Below, in pieces: positions 1 to 7,787 of a DNA stretch of 64,000 bases (its first letter is position 1; the number at the start of each line of letters is the position of its first letter). The translations under genes and the position numbers were made by a program. The notes under the pieces were generated by a model. It was not told the origin of the DNA, ran no database searches, and worked only from the letters and a program-made list of their open reading frames with translations. The DNA comes from Flectobacillus roseus. GTDB taxonomy: Bacteria > Bacteroidota > Bacteroidia > Cytophagales > Spirosomataceae. Location of the stretch: the NCBI RefSeq assembly GCF_030056665.1, contig NZ_JASHIG010000031.1. The stretch is one strand, 5' to 3'.

Positions 1-1
1 A

Positions 2-529
2 GAACTTCAAGCTAACGTTATTTTGGAAGTACTTGAACTTCCTGATGGGATTGATAAACTAAAAAAGTACTTAGCTTTTCAGGCTCGAAGGAATTAAAAA
101 AATCCTTCGTACACTACTAACTGTGAAGATCAATATTTCAATGAATATATTACAGTTTTAAGTCTAATTCGGAACGACAAAGTTCTCGATTGGATTGAAA
201 TCAATATTCATCGCACAGTTAATATAGGTCAAAATTGGGGACATTTGGCTGCAAGTTCATATTTAAGTTGGAGCAGAGCTGAAAAGTGGCTAAGCGCTGG
301 ACGACCTTTATGTTTAGTCGCATTGGACGGAATAATGTTTTGTACTACTGTTGGTGAAAGGCTCAATCAATCATTATGGATGCGAGAAATTCAACCCAAA
401 CTAATTGATAATCCCAAGCCCGAAATAGTAGCAACAAGACTTCAAAAGCATTTACAAATAGACAATACTCATCTTACAAAGACGATTATCAATAAAATAA
501 TTGAGAACCTATTCGATGCAAGGCAATAA
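2..529 (+). pseudogene. Broken ORF: one frame with an internal TAA
   Basis: Frame 2 is open from the window edge to position 529 except for one TAA at 95-97. Before the stop it reads ELQANVILEVLELPDGIDK and on to ARRN. Directly after it the same frame continues with protein-like composition (EDQYFNEYITVLSLIRN, WIEINIHRTVNIGQNWGH) and no ATG. The only usable start inside is a TTG at 245, which would discard this plausible upstream part. I therefore read it as a gene interrupted by a point mutation, with its 5' end outside the window. The family is not recognised. The alternative is two adjacent genes: the end of one at 97 and a second beginning at a TTG. Which of the two is right depends on homologues. 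Confidence 0.4.
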
Positions 530-563
530 TTTGAATGGTTAACAAAATTTTGTCAAAAGTAAA

Positions 564-571
564 TATCTTTG
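564..571 (+). promoter_or_regulatory. Possible -7 promoter element TATCTTTG
   Basis: TATCTTTG matches the Bacteroidota -7 consensus TAnnTTTG and lies 97 bases upstream of the ATG at 669. No well-spaced TTTG -33 element was found, so the assignment is tentative. Confidence 0.3.
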
Positions 572-668
572 ATTAAACATTTTTGTTAAAATTGCTCCCT
601 TTCAACCAAGACCTAGTCGTTAGCCCAACAACGGAAATCAAACACTTACCTATCAAGAAACTATTTCA

Positions 669-1307
669 ATGCTTAAGAGAATTTGGTTTATTATTATCTA
701 CCCATTCACCTTGCTGTATCATTTTTTTTCGTTCCCTTTTAAAGTTGGATATCTCATTCTGTCAGATAAAAAAAAGCGCAAGATGAAAACCAGCCCAAAT
801 GCTGATTTTGACATCCAACAAGTTGGCTATTTACTCTTTCCAGACTTAACTAGAAAGTTTGATGAGTTTTTAGAGCTCTACGCTACAGATAAAGTTAGTT
901 TTCAAAAACAGTATCAAGAATTAAAGGTGAATAATATGGAGCTTTCTCCGTTAGAGTTAATCCAATCGTTTGGAAGCATAAATCAGAGATTAGGTTTAAC
1001 TGATTGGAAAGGTGAAGAAAATGAATTTGAGATACAAGATTTCATTGATAAGCAAGTTCAGCAAAGTATTATATGGAAAAATTCAGATGCTTTAAGAAAG
1101 TCGGTAATGCTAAACAGACAAAGGGATGGAAAATTTATTATACAACTGTTTCAGGCAATTGATTTAGATTTAAAGTCTATAAATGTTAGACTTCTGTTTC
1201 TAAAATTGGATTGGGACGCTTACGTTTTTTTGCCTGTGACAACGGGAACTTTCGATAAAATATTTAAAATGGCTCATCATCATTTTAAGAACGTATTTGA
1301 ATTATAA
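669..1307 (+). CDS. Hypothetical protein, 212 aa
   Basis: This is an unrecognised protein. Residues 1-33 (FIIIYPFTLLYHFFSFPFKV) are hydrophobic and could be one membrane segment, followed by the basic stretch KKKRK. The rest is soluble-looking and mixed helical, with LFLKLDWDAYVFLPVTTGTF near the C-terminus. An internal ATG after the basic stretch (MKTSPNADFDIQQ, about residue 39) would give a purely soluble protein of about 174 residues, so the start is uncertain. An overlapping frame from a TTG at 583 is discarded as a shadow. The neighbours (a broken ORF, an AraC regulator) give no functional clue. Confidence 0.5.
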   Translation: MLKRIWFIIIYPFTLLYHFFSFPFKVGYLILSDKKKRKMKTSPNADFDIQQVGYLLFPDLTRKFDEFLELYATDKVSFQKQYQELKVNNMELSPLELIQSFGSINQRLGLTDWKGEENEFEIQDFIDKQVQQSIIWKNSDALRKSVMLNRQRDGKFIIQLFQAIDLDLKSINVRLLFLKLDWDAYVFLPVTTGTFDKIFKMAHHHFKNVFEL

Positions 1308-1342
1308 TTATCAAGCTGACACCTCAACCCCACCCCAAAAAA

Positions 1343-2086
1343 ATGCCTAATCAAAACCCATTAATACTAGCATTAAAAGCTAAAAAGTCGAATGTTGAAA
1401 TCCATAAACATGCGGCTTTTCAGATAGTTTTTACTGATGACTATCCCTTTAGTACCACACTCGAAAGTCAGGAGTATCCAGATATCTTTGGGTTTGTAAT
1501 CAAACCTCAAGTAGCGCATGCCTGTGTGTGTAACCAAGGAAATGTAGTTATTCTAAATATCGAACCATATTCCATTTTGGGGAAGCTTATTGAGGAACAA
1601 TTAGGTGATAAAAATGCTATTATCCTTTACACTAAAGTTGAACTTCAACATTTTTTAGGTATGCAGGAGGGTGATTTTTCTTTAGATAGATTGCTTGATT
1701 TGAATCTCCAAAACTCATTGATTCAGCCTTTGGATACCAGAATCGAGGATGCTATCACATTTATTCATGAGCATTTTAAAGTGGAAAACATCTCTACTCA
1801 GGAGGTTGCTAATCATGTTTTTTTGTCCCCTTCTCGATTAGCTACTTTGTTCAAACAACAAATCGGTAGCAGTATCAGCAAATACCTGTTGTGGACGAGA
1901 TTGAGAAATGCGATTTTTCAAATTTTAACTGCGAAAGACAAAAATCTGACAACGATTGCTTTGGAAAGTGGTTTTTACGACTCTTCGCAAATGACTAAAT
2001 ATATGTACCAATTGTTTGGCATTTCACCTTCCAAACTGAAGCAAAAAAGTGATTTGATACAATTTTTAGCGATTGAGACTACCTAA
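1343..2086 (+). CDS. AraC-family transcriptional regulator
   Basis: A 247-residue protein. The first ~125 residues form a variable N-terminal domain without a recognised ligand motif. The C-terminal ~100 residues (from about 135, FIHEHFKVENISTQEVANH) are an AraC/XylS double helix-turn-helix. The first HTH is around LSPSRLATLFKQQIGSSISK, and the second around LTTIALESGFYDSSQMTKYM, followed by the usual FGISPSKLK ending. It is expected to bind DNA in the cytoplasm and activate a nearby target. The next gene, 59 bases downstream on the same strand, encodes a small ferredoxin-like protein and is the obvious candidate target or operon partner (inference). The inducer is unknown. Confidence 0.85.
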   Translation: MPNQNPLILALKAKKSNVEIHKHAAFQIVFTDDYPFSTTLESQEYPDIFGFVIKPQVAHACVCNQGNVVILNIEPYSILGKLIEEQLGDKNAIILYTKVELQHFLGMQEGDFSLDRLLDLNLQNSLIQPLDTRIEDAITFIHEHFKVENISTQEVANHVFLSPSRLATLFKQQIGSSISKYLLWTRLRNAIFQILTAKDKNLTTIALESGFYDSSQMTKYMYQLFGISPSKLKQKSDLIQFLAIETT

Positions 2087-2145
2087 TTTTATGGTACTAA
2101 ATTTAGTAACCTAGAGCAATCATAACTTTTAAAATAACCTAAAAA

Positions 2146-2418
2146 ATGTACAGAATCATTGTTTCAATCACATTGTCAGATAGTGGAATCGACACCATTA
2201 AATCAACACCAGAACTTCCTAAAAAGGAAATGGAATATGTCCATCTTTGGAAGAACGAAGGTATTTTGGAAAGCTTTTATATTTCTGTAACCAAAAAAGA
2301 AGCTGTTCTCATTTTTAAAGACATCGACGAAACCAAGTGTAAAGAAATGATAAAGATATTGCCTTATTTTCCCTATATGTCAAAAGTTGAATACCTTGGG
2401 GTAGATAAGCAATTTTAA
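2146..2418 (+). CDS. Small muconolactone-isomerase-like protein
   Basis: A 90-residue protein whose pattern resembles the ferredoxin-like (alpha+beta barrel) fold of muconolactone-isomerase and YCII-type proteins: an N-terminal strand MYRIIVSITL, a helix with EYVHLWKNEGILESFYI, a strand with AVLIFKDID, then a helix and KVEYLGV. Proteins of this kind sit downstream of AraC regulators in many genomes, which fits the gene order here. No catalytic residue can be assigned and no aromatic-degradation gene is nearby, so no enzymatic activity is claimed. It could equally be a small ligand-binding or redox-related accessory protein. Confidence 0.5.
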   Translation: MYRIIVSITLSDSGIDTIKSTPELPKKEMEYVHLWKNEGILESFYISVTKKEAVLIFKDIDETKCKEMIKILPYFPYMSKVEYLGVDKQF

Positions 2419-2526
2419 TAATTTCTTTCAGAAACTTTCAATTTCAAAACAAAGCTTTCTAAAAGTAAATGAAATTTCATACAGAGGTTTTACAATCTGC
2501 AATACTTTACCTTTTAAAATAATTTA

Positions 2527-2534
2527 TAACTTTG
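2527..2534 (+). promoter_or_regulatory. -7 promoter element TAACTTTG of the zeta-toxin unit
   Basis: TAACTTTG fits TAnnTTTG exactly. It ends five bases before the ATG at 2540, so a transcript from it would have almost no leader. Confidence 0.5.
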
Positions 2535-2539
2535 TAAGT

Positions 2540-3123
2540 ATGAAGGACAAAAACTCTACATAATTGCAGGTTGTAATGGAGCAGGTAAGACTACCGCATC
2601 ATTCACGATTTTGCCCGAAATTTTGGAATGTAAAGAATTTGTCTATGCTGATGAAATTGCAAAGGGATTATCGCCTTTTCAACCCGAAAAAGTATCATTT
2701 GAAGCTGGACGTATAATGCTTAATAGAATTAACGAATTACTTTCCGCAAATGAAGATTTTGCATTTGAAACAACATTATCAACCAAAAGTTATAAAAGCA
2801 AAATTATTGAAGCTAAAGAAAATGGCTATAGAGTTACATTATTGTTTTTTTGGCTCCAAAACTTTGAATTAGCCAAAGAGCGTGTAAAAATAAGAGTTTC
2901 TGAAGGTGGACATAATATTGACCCTGATGTTATTGAAAGAAGATACTTTAGAGGAATTAAAAATTTATTTGATATTTATCTTCCAATTGTTAACGGGGCT
3001 TTAATTTTTGATAATTCTGAGGGGAAACACGAACTTTTGGCAGATAAACAAATTGATGGATTATTGAATATTGTAAATGAAAGCAAATTTAATCTATTAA
3101 AAAACTATTATGACAACAATTGA
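2540..3123 (+). CDS. Zeta-toxin-like P-loop kinase, 5' end frameshifted
   Basis: The protein resembles the zeta-toxin / COG4185 P-loop family, which in studied members phosphorylates UDP-N-acetylsugars. Visible motifs are the Walker A loop AGCNGAGKTT, then ADEIAKGLSP, FAFETTLS, a lid region RVSEGGHNIDPDVIERRY, and IFDNSEG. The long frame contains the P-loop only upstream of its first conventional start (TTG at 2611), so that start would remove the ATP-binding site. The natural start, ATG 2540, is out of frame by one base: the A-run at 2549-2553 has five A. Six would read MKDKKLYIIAGCNGAGKTT. Either the gene is inactivated or phase-variable, or the base is a sequence error. A partner gene overlaps its 3' end by 14 bases. 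Confidence 0.6.
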
Positions 3124-3262
3124 AATTCAAATAGAAGAGAAAAATAAAATTCTTAAAGGACTTGAAAAAGCTTATGAAAAGCTTTTAGAATTTAAGAAAA
3201 CTCAAAATAGTGAGTTGGTGGTTTTACGGGACAATAAAATTGTCAAAATTAAACCTGAATAA
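3110..3262 (+). CDS. Small partner of the zeta-like kinase, candidate antitoxin (50 aa)
   Basis: The ORF starts with ATG at 3110, overlapping the last 14 bases of the kinase in another frame, and ends at TAA 3260-3262. The product is 50 residues: a charged helical region (MTTIEIQIEEKNKILKGLEK, AYEKLLEFKKTQNS) and a short C-terminal beta-like tail (ELVVLRDNKIVKIKPE). Its size, translational overlap and position match the small proteins that accompany COG4185-type kinases, so I infer an antitoxin or accessory role. It is followed by a good terminator at 3338. No DNA-binding motif is visible. Confidence 0.6.
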   Translation: MTTIEIQIEEKNKILKGLEKAYEKLLEFKKTQNSELVVLRDNKIVKIKPE

Positions 3263-3337
3263 AGAACACATCTACTCAACTCTGGTGCCTATTTGGCCAT
3301 CCCATTTCTCTAAAATTCTATTATAAAATATTATTCT

Positions 3338-3376
3338 AAACCACCTTGAAAGCAATTCTAAGGTGGTTTTCTTTTT
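3338..3376 (+). terminator. Rho-independent terminator after the zeta unit
   Basis: AAACCACCTT (3338-3347) pairs with AAGGTGGTTT (3360-3369) and is followed by TCTTTTT. Nothing else is recognised in the 334-base gap 3263-3596 apart from a pyrimidine-rich stretch near 3402-3418. Confidence 0.8.
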
Positions 3377-3596
3377 AGGGGCTACAATAAAATAGCTTAA
3401 CTCCCTCCTCCCCTCTTCCAAATTAAAATCTACCAATAACCAATAATACAGTTTATTGCAGAATTTCAGGGCTAAAACTTACCATTTATCAATTTATTCA
3501 TTAAAAACTAGGGGGATTATTATTCATGAATAGAATAATTTCTCATATTAGGGGAAATGTCACATACTACCTTTAACTTATTGCATCTACCTTGAT

Positions 3597-4049
3597 ATGA
3601 TAAACAAAACAATTACGATCGAAACGCAATTGGCAGCAACACCTGAAACTGTTTGGGGCTTCTTGACAAATCCTAGTCTGCTAGCCGAATGGCTAATGCC
3701 CAACAACATTACGCCTGAAAAAGGTAGAGAATTCCAGTTTAAAACCAAATCACGAGTCAAACTTGGCTTTGAAGGATCAATCACCTGCCAAATTCTTAAA
3801 CTGAAACAGCATTCTGAAATTAGCTACACTTGGCAGGGAATACTCTCCCGTGAACAACACAAACTAGAAACCACTGTTACTTGGACATTGCAAAGTCAAT
3901 CTACTAATCAAACTATTTTGAAACTCAAACAAGATGGATTTATTGGCTTTAAAAACTTGATTCCTTATGCCGTTTTACTAAAGACTTGGCAACGACTACT
4001 TTCTCAAAAATTACCCATTGCCATTGCTAAGTACCAAGCTGAAATTTAA
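3597..4049 (+). CDS. SRPBCC / AHSA1-like domain protein
   Basis: A 150-residue single-domain protein with the typical start of the START/Bet v1-like AHSA1 family: ITIETQLAATPETVWGFLTN followed by PSLLAEWLMP, then alternating strands (SITCQILKLKQHSEISYTWQ) and a long C-terminal helix. Such proteins bind hydrophobic ligands or act with regulators, but no specific substrate can be read from the sequence. The ATG at 3597 gives the canonical N-terminus. It stands alone between the zeta unit terminator and the glucan locus. A weak site resembling the glucan-locus operator lies at 3545 but does not match well enough to place the gene in that regulon. Confidence 0.75.
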   Translation: MINKTITIETQLAATPETVWGFLTNPSLLAEWLMPNNITPEKGREFQFKTKSRVKLGFEGSITCQILKLKQHSEISYTWQGILSREQHKLETTVTWTLQSQSTNQTILKLKQDGFIGFKNLIPYAVLLKTWQRLLSQKLPIAIAKYQAEI

Positions 4050-4165
4050 CGTTTGAATACGCTTATTATACATCACATCCATTCTCCTTACTTTATATTT
4101 TCCTCCACGCTTTTTAATACAAATTTTTCTACCATAAATGAAGATTTCTTGTACTTTAACTTATC

Positions 4166-4240
4166 ATGTTGTGGTAATGTTGGGGTAAAAAAAGCCTTTA
4201 TAAGCCAAATTTAAGGTTTTGTAGTGGTAATGTAGTAACA
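4166..4240 (+). promoter_or_regulatory. Two tandem-repeat activator boxes upstream of susC
   Basis: Box A is ATGTTGTGGTA (4166-4176) followed directly by ATGTTGGGGTA (4177-4187). Box B is TTGTAGTGGTA (4219-4229) followed directly by ATGTAGTAACA (4230-4240). Each is an 11-base head-to-tail repeat, one helical turn. Box B ends 30 bases before the -7 element at 4271. The same architecture occurs at 13690-13711. The likely binder is the LuxR-type regulator encoded at 10712-13603 (inference). Confidence 0.6.
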
Positions 4241-4270
4241 TCTAATTGGACTATTTGAAGTTCTCCCTCC

Positions 4271-4278
4271 TACTTTTG
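4271..4278 (+). promoter_or_regulatory. susC promoter -7 element TACTTTTG
   Basis: TACTTTTG matches TAnnTTTG. A TTG at 4246-4248 lies 22 bases upstream as a plausible -33 element. The ATG of susC follows 84 bases downstream. Confidence 0.6.
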
Positions 4279-4363
4279 CAAAAGCGAAAAGCAGTTCGAT
4301 AAGCCTATCACTATCGGATTAATCCAATTATTTTTCATTATACTCCAAAATGCTTTTGCAAAA
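4274..4363 (+). promoter_or_regulatory. Inverted repeat bracketing the susC leader
   Basis: TTTTGCAAAAGC (4274-4285) and GCTTTTGCAAAA (4352-4363) are perfect 12-base inverted repeats. The right arm ends in the first base of the susC start codon and the left arm overlaps the -7 element. It may be a DNA-level site or a leader structure; its function is unknown. Confidence 0.4.
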
Positions 4364-7300
4364 TGAACAAAAAACATCTACTAATTTTTAGTATTCTTTT
4401 ACTCTTGGGTAGCGTGAATACACTCCTAGCTCAAGGTATTAGAGTTACTGGTAAAGTTACCTCTAAAAACTCTGGAGAACCATTGATTGGCGCCAGTGTA
4501 TCTATTATGGGAACAGCGAAGGCTACGATTACCGATTCGTTGGGACGCTACAGTATTTCGGCAAACCAAGGAGCTATTTTGGTAGCCAACTATTTGGGCG
4601 CTTCGGCTCAAAGTGTGAGTGTCAAGGCCAATACAACCGTCATTAATTTTGTGATGGAGGAAGCCATCAACAAACTCGATGAAGTGGTTGTGGTAGGTTA
4701 TGGTGCTCAAAAGAAAAGTGTGGTAACGGGTGCTATCTCATCGGTAAAGGCTTCTGACTTACAGACTATGCCTATCAACCGTGTTGAGGAGGCATTACAA
4801 GGTCGTACTTCGGGTTTAACGATTGCTTCTAGTTCTGGTCAGCCAGGCTCTGGGGCAACAGTACGTGTGCGTGGAGTAACAACACTCAATAACAACGACC
4901 CTCTTTGGGTAGTGGACGGAGTGGTAATCGACAATGGTGGTATTGGTTATTTGAATCAGTCAGACATCGAATCGATTGAAGTACTGAAGGATGCTGCTTC
5001 ACAGGCTATTTATGGAGCTAGGGCTGCCGCAGGGGTTATTTTGGTTACTACGAAAAAAGGAAAAGCGGGTAAGCTTCAGGTGAGCTACAATGGTTTTTAT
5101 GGTATTTCGTCACCTGCAAAAAAACTCAATTTGTTGAATGCTACACAGTATGCAACGATTCGCAATGAGGCTGCTGTAAATGCTGGTGCGCAACCTGTAT
5201 ATGCTAATCCTCAATCGTTTGGTACGGGTACTGACTGGCAAGCATTGATTTTTAATAATAGTGCTCGTCGTCAGAATCATGAGCTTAGTTTGAGTGGAGG
5301 TAGTGAGCGTTCTACTTATTATGCTTCTTTTGGTTATTTGGATCAGGAAGGTATTGTGGCTACAGATATTTCGAAATATACTCGTGCGAATATCCGTTTG
5401 AATAGCACGCACAAAATTTCAAAATATGTAACTTTTGGACAGAACTTAGGCTATGCACATGACAAATCTGTAGGTCTGGGAAATACAAACTCTGAGTTTG
5501 GAGGTCCTTTAAGTTCTGCCATTAACCTCGACCCTATTACTGCTGCTGTCGTAACAGACCCATCTATATACAATGCTCCACCGTACACCAATACAGGGAT
5601 TCGTCGTGATGCCAATGGTTTTCCTTATGGTATCTCTACAGCAGTGGGGCAAGAGATGATTAACCCTTTGGCGTATATTTCTACCCGTTTGGGCAATTAT
5701 GGATGGAGTGATAACATTGTTGGAAATGCTTATTTGGAAATTAGTCCGATCCAAGGATTAAAAATCCGCTCAACAATTGGTTCGAAAGTAGCGTATTATG
5801 GCAATGAAAGCTTTACGCCTATTTCTTGGTTAAACTCGTCAAATATTACGTCACAAACTTCATATAACCGTGGTTTGAACTCTCGCTTTGATTGGAACTT
5901 AGAAAATACCGTTTCTTATACGCGTGATATTCAAAAACACAATGTAAGTGTATTGTTGGGTCAGGGTGCTTACTCTGAAAACAGAACCTATTCGACAAGT
6001 GTAACTTTCTATAATATCCCTGTAGATAATTTCAACGATGCGTCGATGAACTTCAAAGTACCAAACGACCAACGTTCTTCTGATTCAGGCGAAGGTCAGT
6101 TACACAACGTATCTTCATTGTTTGCCCGTTTGAATTATAGTTTTGACGAAAAATATTTGATTCAAGGTCTAGTTCGTCGTGATGGTTCGTCTCGCTTTGG
6201 CGCTAATAACAAATATGGTATTTTCCCATCTATATCATTAGGTTGGGTTACTTCTCGCGAGGCATTTTTTCCAACAAATACTTTTGTCAACTTTATGAAA
6301 GTACGTGGTGGTTATGGAGTAGTAGGAAACGATGCGATTGGGGATTTTGCTTTCTTATCTACAATCGGAAGTGGTCGCAACTACGCTATTGGTACATCAG
6401 GAAGTTATATTATTGGATATAGTCCAAACGCACCAGCCAACCCAGATTTGAAATGGGAACAAACGAGTCAAGCGAACATTGGTATAGATGCGACTTTGTT
6501 CAACAACCTCTCTGTGACTTTAGAATATTTCCAGAAAACGACGAAAAACATTCTTCAAAACCCACGCATTCCAAGTTATGTAGGTGCCATTTCAAACCCA
6601 GCAGCCAACGTGGCAGATATGCAAAATACAGGTTTTGAAATTGAATTAGGGTATCGTAAAAAAATCGGTCAAGTCAACTTCTCGGTAAATGGTAACGCTT
6701 CATTTATCAAAAACGAAGTAACAAACCTAGGAAACGGAATCACCTATTTGTCAGGTGGTCAGTCATTCCAATCGAGTACCTACCCTATTACTCGTACAGC
6801 CGTTGGCCAACCGATCAACTCATTCTTTGGCTTCCAGACTTTAGGCGTTTTCCAAAATCAGGGCGAAGTAGAAGCATATGCTAAAGATGGTAAAAAGATT
6901 CAGCCTAATGCCAAACCAGGCGATTTTAAATGGCAAGATACAGATGGTGATGGCGTCATTACAGAAAAAGACCGTGTGTTCTTGGGTAACCCAATGCCAA
7001 CGGTAACCTATGGTTTTACGGTTAATTTAGGGTACAAAAACTTTGACTTTGTGTTATTTGGACAAGGTGCGGGCGGTAACAAAATCTTCCAAGGTTTACG
7101 TCGTTTGGACATTGCAAATGCCAACTGGTCAACCAAAGTTTTAGATCGTTGGACAGGCGAAGGTTCTACCAATAGCATGCCAAGAGTCGTAAATGGCGAC
7201 CCGAACAAAAACTATGGTAACCCATCTAATTTCTACCTTGAAAATGGTGACTATTTCCGTATCAAAACACTTCAATTGGGTTATACTTTACCTCAAACTA

Positions 7301-7476
7301 TCTCAAGCAAATTGGGTTTGGGCAAGGCAAGATTCTATGTGATGAGTCAAAACCTTTTGACAATCACCAAATACAGTGGTTATGATCCTGAAATTGGCGG
7401 TGGCGTCATGAGTATCGACCGTGGTATCTATCCACAAGCACGCTCATGGATGGTAGGTTTAAATCTAGGATTTTAA
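4363..7476 (+). CDS. SusC/RagA-family TonB-dependent outer-membrane glycan transporter
   Basis: A 1037-residue protein with a signal peptide (MNKKHLLIFSILLLLGSVNT, cleavage after LLAQ), then a carboxypeptidase-like beta domain (VTGKVTSKNSGEPLIGASVS, about 28-105), the SusC signature VVVGYGAQKKS, a plug domain with VRVRGVTTLNNNDPLWVVDG, VLKDAASQAIYGARAAAGV, and a long 22-strand barrel ending in the aromatic WMVGLNLGF. In this family the barrel works with the lipoprotein SusD to import oligosaccharides using TonB energy. The susD gene follows after 311 bases, and GH16, GH5 and a regulator gene complete the locus. The enzymes suggest a beta-glucan such as laminarin as substrate (inference). Confidence 0.95.
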   Translation: MNKKHLLIFSILLLLGSVNTLLAQGIRVTGKVTSKNSGEPLIGASVSIMGTAKATITDSLGRYSISANQGAILVANYLGASAQSVSVKANTTVINFVMEEAINKLDEVVVVGYGAQKKSVVTGAISSVKASDLQTMPINRVEEALQGRTSGLTIASSSGQPGSGATVRVRGVTTLNNNDPLWVVDGVVIDNGGIGYLNQSDIESIEVLKDAASQAIYGARAAAGVILVTTKKGKAGKLQVSYNGFYGISSPAKKLNLLNATQYATIRNEAAVNAGAQPVYANPQSFGTGTDWQALIFNNSARRQNHELSLSGGSERSTYYASFGYLDQEGIVATDISKYTRANIRLNSTHKISKYVTFGQNLGYAHDKSVGLGNTNSEFGGPLSSAINLDPITAAVVTDPSIYNAPPYTNTGIRRDANGFPYGISTAVGQEMINPLAYISTRLGNYGWSDNIVGNAYLEISPIQGLKIRSTIGSKVAYYGNESFTPISWLNSSNITSQTSYNRGLNSRFDWNLENTVSYTRDIQKHNVSVLLGQGAYSENRTYSTSVTFYNIPVDNFNDASMNFKVPNDQRSSDSGEGQLHNVSSLFARLNYSFDEKYLIQGLVRRDGSSRFGANNKYGIFPSISLGWVTSREAFFPTNTFVNFMKVRGGYGVVGNDAIGDFAFLSTIGSGRNYAIGTSGSYIIGYSPNAPANPDLKWEQTSQANIGIDATLFNNLSVTLEYFQKTTKNILQNPRIPSYVGAISNPAANVADMQNTGFEIELGYRKKIGQVNFSVNGNASFIKNEVTNLGNGITYLSGGQSFQSSTYPITRTAVGQPINSFFGFQTLGVFQNQGEVEAYAKDGKKIQPNAKPGDFKWQDTDGDGVITEKDRVFLGNPMPTVTYGFTVNLGYKNFDFVLFGQGAGGNKIFQGLRRLDIANANWSTKVLDRWTGEGSTNSMPRVVNGDPNKNYGNPSNFYLENGDYFRIKTLQLGYTLPQTISSKLGLGKARFYVMSQNLLTITKYSGYDPEIGGGVMSIDRGIYPQARSWMVGLNLGF

Positions 7477-7787
7477 CAGAGGTTATCAGTTAAAAGTATG
7501 TCAGTTATTGTAATTTATTCATAATCAATATGATAGCATAAATTTACACAGCAGATATATCATTAAAATGACCTTTCTTTCTACTTAAGTTAGTGGGCAA
7601 AATAAAATTTAAGATTGTGCTTTCAGGTAACGGCTTTAGGCGGTGGGCTTTGAGGAAAAGCATGGCTGTGGTTATTAAAAAACATGTTAACACTCTTTGC
7701 CTTGTACCTGTTGCCTAGTGCCTAAACACATTGGTTAAATCTTATTATGCACGATCACTTAATACTTAACAACTAAAATTTAACAAG
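7477..7787. repeat. susC-susD spacer with a dispersed repeat (7591-7730)
   Basis: The spacer contains GTGGGCAAAATAAAATTTAA, then GGCTTT/GCTTTGAG-like words, ATTAAAAAACATGTTAACAC, CTTTGCC and GTTGCCTAGTGCCT. The same words in the same order recur at 19786-19922 and, inverted, at 40270-40362, with fragments near 26950, 47180 and 57210. No gene is visible. The element separates susC from susD, which normally are almost adjacent. Confidence 0.6.

Noticed and set aside
595..650. An integron attC-like word (CGTTAGCCCAACAACGG) before the 212-aa ORF
   Set aside because: No paired, properly spaced 5' half-site and no integrase; the match is to a very short consensus only.
583..786. A 67-codon frame overlapping the 212-aa ORF
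   Set aside because: Starts with TTG, is shorter, and overlaps the better-supported frame from ATG 669.
3545..3566. A possible third activator box (ATATTAGGGGA AATGTCACATA) before the SRPBCC gene
   Set aside because: It matches the 11-base consensus poorly in its second half, and the spacing to a -7 element is wrong.
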